DNA of 35,079 nucleotides from Streptomyces sp. NRRL F-5630 (GTDB lineage Bacteria; Actinomycetota; Actinomycetes; Streptomycetales; Streptomycetaceae): the NCBI RefSeq assembly GCF_000719475.1, contig NZ_JOGO01000085.1:1-35079 (forward strand). Direction: 5' to 3'. The notes under the pieces were generated by a model, which was not told the origin of the DNA, ran no database searches, and saw only the letters and a program-made list of their open reading frames with translations. Shown one piece after another: positions 23,470-31,222 of the stretch; position 1 is the first letter of the stretch; each line of letters opens with the position of its first letter. Position numbers and translations under genes: made by a program.

Positions 23470-24987
23470 ATGACGAGCAGCACCGAGACCACCGCCACCA
23501 CCCCGCAGGTAGCGGTCAACGACATCGGTAACGAGGAAGCCTTCCTCGCCGCGATCGACGAGACGATCAAGTACTTCAACGACGGCGACATCGTCGACGG
23601 CGTCATCGTGAAGGTCGACCGGGACGAGGTCCTGCTCGACATCGGTTACAAGACCGAAGGCGTCATCCCCTCCCGCGAGCTTTCGATCAAGCACGACGTC
23701 GACCCCAACGAGGTCGTCAAGGTCGGCGACGAGATCGAGGCCCTTGTTCTCCAGAAGGAGGACAAGGAAGGTCGGCTCATCCTGTCCAAGAAGCGCGCGC
23801 AGTACGAGCGCGCCTGGGGCACGATCGAGAAGATCAAGGAAGAGGACGGCATCGTCACCGGTACCGTCATCGAGGTCGTCAAGGGTGGTCTCATCCTCGA
23901 CATCGGCCTCCGCGGCTTCCTCCCGGCCTCCCTGGTCGAGATGCGCCGCGTCCGCGACCTCCAGCCCTACGTGGGCAAGGAGCTCGAGGCGAAGATCATC
24001 GAGCTGGACAAGAACCGCAACAACGTGGTCCTGTCCCGCCGTGCCTGGCTGGAGCAGACCCAGTCCGAGGTGCGCCAGACCTTCCTCACGACCCTCCAGA
24101 AGGGTCAGGTCCGCTCCGGCGTCGTCTCCTCCATCGTCAACTTCGGTGCCTTCGTGGACCTGGGTGGCGTGGACGGTCTCGTGCACGTCTCCGAGCTGTC
24201 CTGGAAGCACATCGACCACCCCTCCGAGGTTGTCGAGGTCGGCCAGGAGGTCACCGTCGAGGTCCTCGACGTGGACATGGACCGCGAGCGTGTCTCCCTG
24301 TCGCTCAAGGCGACGCAGGAAGACCCGTGGCAGCAGTTCGCCCGGACGCACCAGATCGGTCAGGTCGTCCCCGGCAAGGTCACCAAGCTCGTTCCCTTCG
24401 GCGCGTTCGTCCGCGTCGACGAGGGCATCGAGGGCCTGGTCCACATCTCCGAGCTGGCCGAGCGCCACGTGGAGATCCCGGAGCAGGTCGTCCAGGTCAA
24501 CGACGAGATCTTCGTCAAGGTCATCGACATCGACCTGGAGCGCCGCCGCATCAGCCTCTCGCTGAAGCAGGCCAACGAGGCCTTCGGCGCCGACCCGGCC
24601 TCGGTCGAGTTCGACCCGACCCTGTACGGCATGGCCGCGTCCTACGACGACCAGGGCAACTACATCTACCCCGAGGGCTTCGACCCCGAGACCAACGACT
24701 GGCTCGAGGGGTACGAGAAGCAGCGCGAGGAGTGGGAGGGCCAGTACGCAGAGGCCCAGACCCGCTTCGAGCAGCACCAGGCCCAGGTCATCAAGTCCCG
24801 CGAGGCCGACGAGCAGGCCGCCGCCGAGGGCACCGAGGCGACTCCGGTCGCCGCGGGTGCCAGCGGTGGTGGCAGCAGCAGCGCCGGCGGTTCGTACTCC
24901 TCGGACACCGGTGACAACTCGGGCGCCCTCGCCTCGGACGAGGCGCTCGCGGCCCTGCGCGAGAAGCTGGCCGGCGGCCAGAGCTGA
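23470..24987 (+). CDS. rpsA: 30S ribosomal protein S1
   Basis: A 505-residue S1 protein with four S1/OB repeats, the usual actinobacterial form (E. coli has six). The repeats start at about residue 37 (GDIVDGVIVKVDRDEVLLDI), 120 (GIVTGTVIEVVKGGLILDIG), 211 (GQVRSGVVSSIVNFGAFVDL, then GVDGLVHVSELSW) and 296 (GQVVPGKVTKLVPFGAFVRV, then GIEGLVHISELAE). After about residue 365 the sequence becomes acidic, Gln/Ala-rich and then Gly/Ser-rich (SGGGSSSAGGSYSSDTG), which is likely disordered. S1 helps mRNA reach the 30S subunit when the Shine-Dalgarno is weak. ATG 23470 is chosen because the family N-terminus begins there; GGAG lies about 11 nt upstream. It has its own promoter, a long leader and a strong terminator, so it is probably monocistronic. 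Confidence 0.97.
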   Translation: MTSSTETTATTPQVAVNDIGNEEAFLAAIDETIKYFNDGDIVDGVIVKVDRDEVLLDIGYKTEGVIPSRELSIKHDVDPNEVVKVGDEIEALVLQKEDKEGRLILSKKRAQYERAWGTIEKIKEEDGIVTGTVIEVVKGGLILDIGLRGFLPASLVEMRRVRDLQPYVGKELEAKIIELDKNRNNVVLSRRAWLEQTQSEVRQTFLTTLQKGQVRSGVVSSIVNFGAFVDLGGVDGLVHVSELSWKHIDHPSEVVEVGQEVTVEVLDVDMDRERVSLSLKATQEDPWQQFARTHQIGQVVPGKVTKLVPFGAFVRVDEGIEGLVHISELAERHVEIPEQVVQVNDEIFVKVIDIDLERRRISLSLKQANEAFGADPASVEFDPTLYGMAASYDDQGNYIYPEGFDPETNDWLEGYEKQREEWEGQYAEAQTRFEQHQAQVIKSREADEQAAAEGTEATPVAAGASGGGSSSAGGSYSSDTGDNSGALASDEALAALREKLAGGQS

Positions 24988-25435
24988 ATTCCGCTTCGCG
25001 GCGGGGTGACTGCCGCGAACGGTAGGCAGTAGCAGTACGAAGTCCCGGTCCCCTTCCGGTGGGGCCGGGACTTCGTCGTACCCGTGACACGGGGAAGATG
25101 CAGGCGCGCCGACCGCGCCTCCACGAACAGCGAACGGCGCGGCTACCTCGCCGGCCCCACGCGCGGCCGGTCTCGTGCCGCTCAACGAGCCTGCGAGCGC
25201 AGGTACTTCGCGGGCGATCGGCACGGCCCCCGACGCCCGGTGCGGCACGGCGCGTTCTCCTCGGTGCGCGAGGTGGCCCAGGGCCTACGTCGACGAGCGG
25301 CCCCGGAGTGGTCCCCTCGCGCCGGGATTCCGGCCGGATGTGATCAAGTGTGAACAAGGAGGCGGCGCGGGGAATGATCCGCGCGCCCCTCGGCGTTCTC
25401 GTCCACGGAGTAAGAGAGGACCGGAGGGCCATACC
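24988..25435 (+). other. Intergenic region between rpsA and the PAC2 gene
   Basis: The 448 bp contain the rpsA terminator (25037-25076) and the PAC2 promoter region. An ATG at 25374 with AGGAGG about 12 nt before it opens a frame, but that frame only runs antiparallel in character through the PAC2 gene as a shifted reading and looks spurious. Nothing else was recognised. Confidence 0.4.
25037..25076 (+). terminator. rpsA terminator
   Basis: ACGAAGTCCCGG (25037-25048) pairs perfectly with CCGGGACTTCGT (25065-25076). After a single bulged T, CCCC pairs with GGGG around a 7-nt loop. It lies 50 bp after the rpsA stop. Confidence 0.85.
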
Positions 25436-26374
25436 GTGCTTGATCCGCAGGATTTGTACTCATGGGTGCCGAAGGGCCTGGCGGTGGTCGACACCGCGCT
25501 GGCCCAGGAGTCCGCCGGGCTCGTCATGCTGTGCCACTTCGACGGCTACATCGACGCCGGGGAGACCGGTGAGCAGATCGTGGAGCGGATGCTCGACACC
25601 CTCCCGCACCAGGTCGTCGCCCGCTTCGACCACGACCGCCTCGTCGACTACCGGGCCCGCAGGCCGCTGCTCACCTTCCGCCGCGACCGCTGGACGGACT
25701 ACGAGGAACCGGCCATCGAGGTCCACCTCGTCCAGGACGCCACCGGCGCCCCGTTCCTGCTGCTCAGCGGCCCCGAGCCGGACGTCGAGTGGGAGAGGTT
25801 CGCCGCGGCCGTCGGCCAGATCGTCGAGCGCCTCGGCGTCCGCCTCGTCGCCGACATCTACGGCATCCCCATGGGCGTCCCGCACACCCGCCCCGTCGGC
25901 CTCACCCCGCACGGCAACCGCAGCGACCTCGTCCCGGGCCACACGAGCCCCTTCGACCAGGCCCAGGTCCCCGGCTCCGCGGGCGCCGTCGTGCAGTACC
26001 GCCTCGGCCAGGCGGGGCACGACATTCTCGGCATCGCCGCGCACGTGCCGCACTACCTCGCCCGCTCCGCGTACCCGGACGCCGCGCTCACCGCGCTCGA
26101 AGCCTTCACCGCCGCGACCGGGCTCGTGCTCCCGGGGCTCGTCCACTCCCTGCGCAACGACGCCCACCGCACCCAGACCGAGATCGAGCGGCAGGTCCGC
26201 GAGGGCGACGAGGAACTCGTCGCCCTCGTCCAGGGTTTGGAGCACCAGTACGACGCCGCGGCCGGAGCCCTCGCGCGCGGCAACATGCTCGCCGAGCCCG
26301 CCGACATCCCGACCGCCGAGGAGATCGGCCGCGAGTTCGAGCAGTTCCTCGCCGAACGGGAGGGCGACGCCTGA
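25436..26374 (+). CDS. PAC2-family protein
   Basis: A 312-residue soluble protein of the PAC2 (proteasome assembly chaperone 2-like) family common in actinobacteria. Typical stretches are [20 protein letters not shown] (about 28-47), [60 protein letters not shown], and [21 protein letters not shown] helical C-terminal part with [18 protein letters not shown] and [20 protein letters not shown] follows. Its biochemical role in bacteria is unclear; a chaperone role is only suggested by the family name. The GTG at 25436 has GGAGG 8 nt upstream. A short tandem repeat begins at its stop codon. Confidence 0.88.
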   Translation: MLDPQDLYSWVPKGLAVVDTALAQESAGLVMLCHFDGYIDAGETGEQIVERMLDTLPHQVVARFDHDRLVDYRARRPLLTFRRDRWTDYEEPAIEVHLVQDATGAPFLLLSGPEPDVEWERFAAAVGQIVERLGVRLVADIYGIPMGVPHTRPVGLTPHGNRSDLVPGHTSPFDQAQVPGSAGAVVQYRLGQAGHDILGIAAHVPHYLARSAYPDAALTALEAFTAATGLVLPGLVHSLRNDAHRTQTEIERQVREGDEELVALVQGLEHQYDAAAGALARGNMLAEPADIPTAEEIGREFEQFLAEREGDA

Positions 26375-26427
26375 GGGCTGGGACGCTTGAGGGCCGGGAC
26401 CCGAGGGCTGGGACGGCTGAGGGCTCG
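26366..26427. repeat. Four tandem 14-16 bp units starting at the PAC2 stop codon
   Basis: Units at 26366-26381, 26382-26397, 26398-26411 and 26412-26427 share GAC-n(1-4)-GAGGGC-n-GG. The stop codon of the PAC2 gene (26372-26374) lies in the first unit. The repeat fills part of the spacer before coaE. Confidence 0.65.
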
Positions 26428-26489
26428 GGGGCGCCTGGCAGCCGGGGAAAGCGTACCGGGCCGCGCGCGGGCGCCCTCTCGGAAGGATC

Positions 26490-26501
26490 TAGGCTGCGCT
26501 C
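26490..26501 (+). promoter_or_regulatory. -10 element of a probably leaderless coaE transcript
   Basis: TAGGCT (26490-26495) lies exactly 6 nt before the coaE ATG, the same hexamer and spacing as at pyk. A GGAAGGA stretch at 26481 could act as a ribosome-binding site only if transcription began further upstream. Confidence 0.45.
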
Positions 26502-27140
26502 ATGCACTCGGTACTTTCGGTAGGGCTCACCGGCGGGATCGGCGCGGGCAAGAGCGAGGTGTCCCGGCTGCTCGCCTCGTACGGCGCCGTGCTGATCGAC
26601 TCGGACCGGATCGCCCGCGAGGTGGTCGAGCCGGGCACCGAGGGGCTCGCCGCGATCGTCGCCGCCTTCGGCACGGAGATCCTCGCTCCGGACGGCAGCC
26701 TCGACCGGCCGCGCCTCGGCGCCCTCGTCTTCGCCGACGAGGAACGGCGGCGCACGCTCAACGGCATCGTCCACCCGCTCGTACGGGACCGCTCCGCGGC
26801 CCTCCAGGCGGCGGCCCCGCCCGGCTCGGTCGTCGTCAACGACGTCCCCCTCCTCGTCGAGAGCGGCCTCCAGTCCCTCTACGACCTCGTCCTCGTCGTC
26901 GACGCGAGCCCCGAGACGCAACTGAGCCGCCTGACCGGCGACCGCGGCATGAGCGAGGCCGACGCCCGCGCCCGCATGGCCGCGCAGGCCACGCGCGAGC
27001 AGCGCCTCGCCGCCGCTGACCTCGTGATTCCCAACGACGGCACGCGCGAGGAACTCGCCGAGCGGGTGCGCGAGGTGTGGCGGTCGCTGGAGCGGCGTGC
27101 GCGCGAGCAGTCGCCGGAGCGGCGCCCGGCGGGGGACTGA
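26502..27140 (+). CDS. coaE: Dephospho-CoA kinase
   Basis: A 212-residue P-loop kinase that carries out the last step of coenzyme A synthesis, phosphorylating the 3'-hydroxyl of dephospho-CoA with ATP. The P-loop is [11 protein letters not shown] (8-18). The substrate-binding Asp and Arg lie in [18 protein letters not shown], followed by [13 protein letters not shown], the conserved VPLLVESGL, and [15 protein letters not shown] of the lid, then the terminal block [11 protein letters not shown]. Length is normal. ATG 26502 gives the family N-terminus. A TPR gene follows in the same direction, separated by a strong hairpin. The 3' end is partly duplicated downstream. Confidence 0.96.
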   Translation: MHSVLSVGLTGGIGAGKSEVSRLLASYGAVLIDSDRIAREVVEPGTEGLAAIVAAFGTEILAPDGSLDRPRLGALVFADEERRRTLNGIVHPLVRDRSAALQAAAPPGSVVVNDVPLLVESGLQSLYDLVLVVDASPETQLSRLTGDRGMSEADARARMAAQATREQRLAAADLVIPNDGTREELAERVREVWRSLERRAREQSPERRPAGD

Positions 27141-27228
27141 GCGCCCACGCACTGGCGGGTGGGGATCGTACTGGAGGGTGGAGGACCGGGCTCGCCGGAG
27201 CGGCGAGCCCGGCGGGGGGACTGAGCGC
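27111..27228 (+). repeat. Direct repeat duplicating the coaE 3' end including its stop codon
   Basis: The 34 bp at 27111-27144, from TCGCCGGAGCGGCG through the stop codon to GACTGAGCGC, recur at 27192-27228 with three inserted bases. The second copy also contributes one arm of the downstream hairpin. Confidence 0.7.
27186..27212 (+). terminator. coaE terminator hairpin
   Basis: CCGGGCTCGCC (27186-27196) and GGCGAGCCCGG (27202-27212) form a perfect 11-bp stem with a GGAGC loop, 45 bp after the coaE stop and 86 bp before the TPR gene. Confidence 0.7.
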
Positions 27229-27298
27229 ACCCCGTACGGGGGAGGAATACGCGCGGGCGCTCGCGTGTTGCGCCCGTGCCGGGAGAGGAGGACCCGCT

Positions 27299-27682
27299 GT
27301 GCCCGCGAACAGCCCCGAGGACCACGTCATCGACTACCGCGCGGCCGAGCAGCTGCTCGCCGCCAAGGACCCGCGCGGCGCGATCAAGCTGCTCGACAAC
27401 GTGATCGCCGCGCACCCCGAGAACACCTCCGCGCGCCTGCTGCGCGCCCGCGCCTTCTTCGCGGGGGCGCAACTGCGAGGCGCCGAGCTGGAGTTCAGCC
27501 TCGTCCTCGAACGTGAACCGGACAACGCTTTCGCGCACTTCGCCCTCGCCCGCACCTTCGAGCGCGCCAACCGCCCGGAGGCGGCCCAGCGCCACTTCCG
27601 CCTCGCCGCCGCCCTGGACCCCCGGCCGGACTACGTGCGGGCGGCCAGGTTCGGCGAGGCCGACGGGCTGGGACAGGGCTGA
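27299..27682 (+). CDS. Small tetratricopeptide-repeat protein
   Basis: A 127-residue protein made almost wholly of three TPR units (about 13-42 YRAAEQLLAAKDPRGAIKLL, 45-74 SARLLRARAFFAGAQLRGAE, and 79-108 AHFALARTFERANRPEAAQR). It has no signal peptide, so it should act in the cytoplasm as a protein-interaction module. The partner is unknown. The GTG at 27299 follows a strong GGAGAGGAGG; its frame is open further upstream, but without homology. Confidence 0.82.
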   Translation: MPANSPEDHVIDYRAAEQLLAAKDPRGAIKLLDNVIAAHPENTSARLLRARAFFAGAQLRGAELEFSLVLEREPDNAFAHFALARTFERANRPEAAQRHFRLAAALDPRPDYVRAARFGEADGLGQG

Positions 27683-27801
27683 GCCGGGCTCCGAGGCGCC
27701 GGGAGTGGCCGGTCCTGGGGGGGCTCTGCGCAGTCGGTACGGGTGGCGGCGCGAGTGGTCGGCAGTCGGGTGGTCAGACGGGGCCGACTCGGCCGCTCGG
27801 C

Positions 27802-28128
27802 TCAGCGCCAGGGGGAGGGCGGCTGCCGTTTCTTGCGCAGCCGTACGGAGACGACGACGAGGTCGATCGTCACGAGCAGCCACAACGCCGCGCTCAGGGC
27901 GGCCCACCCCGGGTGACCGGTGAGGACGAAGGCCACGGTCGCCGCGATCGTCACCACCTCGCCCCACACACTGAGCGCGAGCCGCAGTCCCAGCGGGCTG
28001 CGCGCGGTGAGCGGTTCCGTGCCGCTGCGGCCGGGGGGCTCGGTGTTCGCCCTGGTCAGATGGCCACCGGCGGCTGCGGAGGTCCGGTGGTGGTGCACAT
28101 GGTGCGTTCCAGCAGGCATGACTTTCAC
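27802..28128 (-). CDS. Small DUF6343-type membrane protein
   Basis: A 108-residue protein (105 from the ATG at 28119). The first 40 residues are polar and His-rich (GTHHVHHHRTS). Then comes SGTEPLTARSPLGLRLALS, the typical opening of DUF6343 proteins, two hydrophobic segments (WGEVVTIAATVAFVLTG and GWAALSAALWLLVTIDLVVV) and a basic tail RLRKKRQ that should lie inside the cell. Function is unknown. GTG 28128 has GAGG 5 nt upstream; ATG 28119 has GGAG 11 nt upstream, and the choice is open. It is divergent from the second methyltransferase gene. Confidence 0.72.
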   Translation of the reverse strand: MKVMPAGTHHVHHHRTSAAAGGHLTRANTEPPGRSGTEPLTARSPLGLRLALSVWGEVVTIAATVAFVLTGHPGWAALSAALWLLVTIDLVVVSVRLRKKRQPPSPWR

Positions 28129-28266
28129 CGCTCCCTCGTAGGGGCTCTCTTTCCGGTGTACCTCGTTCGGGTGAGGAAGGGAAACGGGGAATCGGACCCG
28201 CCGACGAGCCGTTGCCCGGACAGGAGCGGCGCGCGAAGAGACGGCGCCGGGGGAGGGAGCGGGCGC

Positions 28267-28968
28267 ATGGCGGGCGAGAGGACCACGACGGGGTACCGGC
28301 CGGGGTACGGGGCGAGCGGGCCGGGCGCCCTGACCCCGGACGGCTGCTCGGTCGAGTTGTACAGGCGGCTCCCGGTACGGGACGAGCCGGACGTCATCGC
28401 CGCGGTCGCCCCGCCCGGAGCGCGCCTGCTGGAGCTGGGCTGCGGCGCGGGCCGCGTCACCCACCCTCTCGTGGAGCGCGGCTTCGACGTGACGGCCGTG
28501 GACGAGTCGCCGGCGATGCTCGCCGAGGTGCGCGGGGCGCGCACGGTGTGTTCGCCGATCGAGGAGCTGGACCTCGCGGAGACCTTCCCCGTGGTTTTGC
28601 TCGCCTCCTTCCTCGTCCACGCCGGGGACCCGGAGGTGCGGCGCGGACTGCTGCGCACCTGCCGCCGCCATCTCGCGGAGGGCGGCGTCCTCCTGCTCCA
28701 GCGCGAGCCCGCGGACGCCCACGACAACCTCCCGCGCGAGCGCCACGAGCCGGGTTTCACGACCCGCATCGTCTCCTCGGTGCCGTACGCCGAGGGCGTC
28801 CGCCAGGTGCGCGCCGAGTACGTCTTCCCCGACGCGACCTGGACGCAGACCTTCCTCTCGCGCCCCCTGGACGACGAGGACTTCGCGGCGGCGCTCGCGG
28901 AGGAGGGGCTGCGCCCGGTGGAGCGGCTGAGCACGGACGGTGTCTGGTGGCGGGCCGTGGCGGCCTGA
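28267..28968 (+). CDS. Class I SAM-dependent methyltransferase
   Basis: A 233-residue cytoplasmic methyltransferase. SAM motif I is LLELGCGAGRVTHPL (54-68), strand 2 ends in VTAVDESPAML with the acidic ribose ligand, and the following blocks are PIEELDLAETFPVVLLASFL, LRTCRRHLAEGGVLLLQREP and, at the C-terminus, FAAALAEEGLRPVERL and GVWWRAVAA. The N-terminus (GERTTTGYRPGYGASGPGAL) is family-variable. The substrate cannot be told. ATG 28267 has a purine-rich GGGAGGGAG upstream; the frame continues upstream but without homology. Confidence 0.82.
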   Translation: MAGERTTTGYRPGYGASGPGALTPDGCSVELYRRLPVRDEPDVIAAVAPPGARLLELGCGAGRVTHPLVERGFDVTAVDESPAMLAEVRGARTVCSPIEELDLAETFPVVLLASFLVHAGDPEVRRGLLRTCRRHLAEGGVLLLQREPADAHDNLPRERHEPGFTTRIVSSVPYAEGVRQVRAEYVFPDATWTQTFLSRPLDDEDFAAALAEEGLRPVERLSTDGVWWRAVAA

Positions 28969-29195
28969 GCCCCCGGGGCGGGTGCTCGTGGTGCTGCGCA
29001 CGGCGATCCGGAGCGTGTGCCGGTGTTCTCGCGGGCCGTGCCCTGTGCCCGCCGTGCGGCAGGCGGCGATCTTCGCGTGCCGCTGGGGGGCGTGCTCCAC
29101 GACTCCGATCCTGACCGCGACCACGCTGTCCCTCGCCTGCGGCGGGTGAGTCCCGAGCCCGGGAGAGAACCTCAGAACGTGCGGGCCGTGGTCGG

Positions 29196-30578
29196 TCACC
29201 GGCTGGTGTGCCGCTCATGTCCGGGGGCCGCGCTGGCGAGGTGGTCGCCCTCAGCAGTTCGGGAGAGGCGCTGCGGCTGTCCGCGTTGCGGTTCCTGGCC
29301 GGGGGAGGGGCAGGGGTCAAGGGCCCGGTGGGCACGCACGTACTCGTCGTCGGGAGCGACCTGGGAACCGATGCGGGGACCGGTCGTGGCGCGGGTGCGC
29401 GTGAGGGCCACGGTGCGCAGCCTGGATGCCCGCTCGTGGGCCCAGAGGTTCGCCTCCCGCCGCCGGGTCATCACCACGTATCCGCCGAGCAGGACCGCGA
29501 CGAAGACGATCAGCAGCACTTGCGGGAAGTGGTCGATCATCTGCCACTGGATCATGCGGTGGTCCACCGCCGTCGCGTCCCTGACCCGGTGCACCACCCA
29601 GGAGGGCCCGTTCAGGAGAATCACCGACGCGGTGACGAGGGTTGCCATCAGCGGGAGGGTCACCACACCGAGCAGCACCGCGCGGACCGCGCTCCGCCAC
29701 AGCGCGGGCCGCCCCTCGCCCTCGACAGGCGCCAGCTTCAGCAGGAGGAGCCGCTTGCCCGGGGTCGTCCCGGTGAGCCAGGGCAGTACGACGGACCACA
29801 CGGCGAAGACCGCGACCATCACACGGGGTACGGAACGGAATGCGCTGTACACATCCTCTGCCATGGCGACAGCCCCGAGGACGGTGACGGCCGAGACCCC
29901 GATCAGGTCGACCAGCAGTGCCACCAAGCGCCGTCCGAGGGTGATGGGCCGACGGGCCAGCGTCGCGTCGTCCGGTGTCTCCCCTGTCGGCAGCAGCCGG
30001 GCCAGCGGTCGGGCCAGGTACCAGCCCAGGAGCGCACCCGCGGTGTTGAGCAGCAGGTCGTCGACGTCGAACAGCCGGTAGGGGCACGGGTAGGTGCCCC
30101 ATAGCGCGGTGCCCTGCGTGACCTCGAAGAAGAGGGAGGCGCCGAAGCCCGCGGCGATCGCGGCGGTGACGCCGCGCCGCAGGTGGCAGCGGACGAAGAC
30201 GCCCAGCGGGAGCAGCAGGGCCAGGTTCAGGACCGCACCGCTGACCGCGGGGTTGTGGAGCACCAGCGCGTTCAGTGTGACCGTGTGGTGCGCCTCCTTC
30301 CAGATATCGCTGAAGGTGTTGCCCGGGACCCATTGCGGGTGGGCGACCGCCGCGAACCTCTTGCACATGTCCGCCGTCCGCGTCGGCAGCGGTACGAGCG
30401 TCAGGCACAGGGCCGTGATCGCGTAGTAGAGGAAGCCGAGGAGCGACAGGACGCGCCACTGCGGCATGGTGCCGTGGCGGCGGTACAGAACGACCGCTGT
30501 CGGGAGGAACAGCAGCAGCGCGAGGAGCGGGAAGAGTGCTGCCGCTGTCTTCATCGGCAACAGGTAGGCGGACGTCAT
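29196..30578 (-). CDS. VanZ-RDD fusion membrane protein
   Basis: A 460-residue integral membrane protein. Residues 10-215 are a VanZ domain: several helices, then LLLPLGVFVRCHLRRG, SLFFEVTQGTALWG and the hallmark RLFDVDDLLLNTAGALLGW. Residues 225-390 are an RDD domain: RRLVALLVDLIGVSAV with the Arg and Asp of its first helix, then WLTGTTPGKRLLLLKL. The last 60 residues are polar and probably cytoplasmic. VanZ proteins are associated with low-level teicoplanin resistance and lipoglycopeptide tolerance; RDD domains are of uncertain, possibly transport-related, function. The substrate here is unknown. ATG 30578 is chosen because TATAGT lies 7 nt upstream (leaderless) and no Shine-Dalgarno is seen; ATG 30554 is an alternative. 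Its codon use is less extreme than that of the core genes, which fits an accessory origin. Confidence 0.83.
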   Translation of the reverse strand: MTSAYLLPMKTAAALFPLLALLLFLPTAVVLYRRHGTMPQWRVLSLLGFLYYAITALCLTLVPLPTRTADMCKRFAAVAHPQWVPGNTFSDIWKEAHHTVTLNALVLHNPAVSGAVLNLALLLPLGVFVRCHLRRGVTAAIAAGFGASLFFEVTQGTALWGTYPCPYRLFDVDDLLLNTAGALLGWYLARPLARLLPTGETPDDATLARRPITLGRRLVALLVDLIGVSAVTVLGAVAMAEDVYSAFRSVPRVMVAVFAVWSVVLPWLTGTTPGKRLLLLKLAPVEGEGRPALWRSAVRAVLLGVVTLPLMATLVTASVILLNGPSWVVHRVRDATAVDHRMIQWQMIDHFPQVLLIVFVAVLLGGYVVMTRRREANLWAHERASRLRTVALTRTRATTGPRIGSQVAPDDEYVRAHRALDPCPSPGQEPQRGQPQRLSRTAEGDHLASAAPGHERHTSR

Positions 30579-31066
30579 GCGGGGCACTATACGCAACGGG
30601 TATACATGCAGTTTATAGATGCTTGAGCTTCTGGTTCGTCTGGAATGTGGGCGCTTGAGGGCTTGAGTGCTTGCGGTTTCCGGGGGTGCTGGCGGAGAGC
30701 AACACTCAGGTGTGCCAAATGCCCTCAAAGGTTGTCACGATTTGTGAGGGTTGCTCGCATGGGCTGGGCCGCCTGCTGGTACCCCGTCCAGGGGGCGGCC
30801 TGGGGTGCTCGGTCGCGCAGGACAAGCAGGGTCCAGCCGCGGTCGGCTGGATCGAGTGATCTGGTCGCGGCGGTGAAGAGTTCTGCGGGTCAGCGGTAAG
30901 AGAGCCGTCCTCGGCCTGTTACCTCAGCGGTACAGCTACCGGTGTGGGGCACCGACGGAGGTCCTTGGCCAGGACTGATTCCGCAGTTGGCACTCATCAG
31001 TGCCCCCGCTCGGAGATCTTTTCCCAGCGGGCCGGGACCCGCCTTGCGTGCCTGTACGCGGCCTGG
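30579..31066. other. Gene-poor spacer upstream of the VanZ-RDD gene
   Basis: Apart from the promoter/dyad at 30586-30618 I recognise no gene here. Several open frames of 60-85 codons exist on both strands but have no domain, no good ribosome-binding site and arginine- or cysteine-rich content typical of chance frames. Base composition is less G+C-rich than the flanking core, and the far side passes into a toxin-gene relic, so this is probably decayed accessory DNA. Confidence 0.5.
30586..30618 (-). promoter_or_regulatory. -10 box and three-part symmetric dyad upstream of the VanZ-RDD gene
   Basis: On the minus strand TATAGT (30591-30586) lies 7 nt before the ATG. The region is exactly symmetric about 30602.5: CTATA (30587-30591), 8 nt, GTATAC (30600-30605), 8 nt, TATAG (30614-30618). 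One outer arm overlaps the -10 box, so a dimeric repressor bound here could block transcription. Only the A+T-rich arms are symmetric; the 8-nt spacers are not. Confidence 0.45.
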
Positions 31067-31210
31067 CCGCCGCTCGGTATCGAAGGCGAAGAGCATTCGG
31101 ATGCTCACCGTCCCACTGCTACACGGACGCAGCTCCCGCGTGTTCCGGTGGCGGCTCTTCTCGATCGCGCCGACCGCCGGGCGGCAAAGCGTCGGACGGT
31201 CGGCGTTTCC
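31067..31210 (-). pseudogene. Fossil of a RelE/HigB-like toxin gene
   Basis: Reading the minus strand without a start codon from about 31210 to 31067 gives a stretch that includes AIEKSRHRNTRELRPCSSG and SIRMLFAFDTERR. This matches the central block of RelE/ParE-superfamily (HigB/Gp49-like) toxins, of the form IxxSRHxNMKELRPGSSG...VRMLFAFDPxR. The homology stops at ERR and turns into unrelated sequence, so the final strand with the usual AGDK..W motif is gone. Upstream it runs into the end of the SDR gene, so the first third of the toxin is missing too. No antitoxin gene was seen. The remnant should be inactive. Confidence 0.6.
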
Positions 31211-31222
31211 TGCCGGCGCGAG

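Noticed and set aside
22585..25248. An 887-codon leftward open frame opposite rpsA
   Set aside because: Its Leu/Val/Asp-rich repetitive content mirrors rpsA codons in antisense. The S1 repeats on the other strand are unmistakable.
27783..27795. GGCCGA-C-TCGGCC palindrome between the TPR and DUF6343 genes as a terminator
   Set aside because: A 1-nt loop cannot form that hairpin, and the realistic stem would be too short.
30645..30899. Small rightward frames of 62-84 codons upstream of the VanZ-RDD gene
   Set aside because: They have no ribosome-binding site, no domain, unusual Cys/Arg content and overlapping alternatives in other phases, so they are not supported as genes.
31091..31106. Hairpin GAGCAT-TCGG-ATGCTC as a possible terminator of the SDR gene
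   Set aside because: It lies within the toxin relic and is explained by codons for IRMLF there. The stem is only 6 bp and no T run follows.
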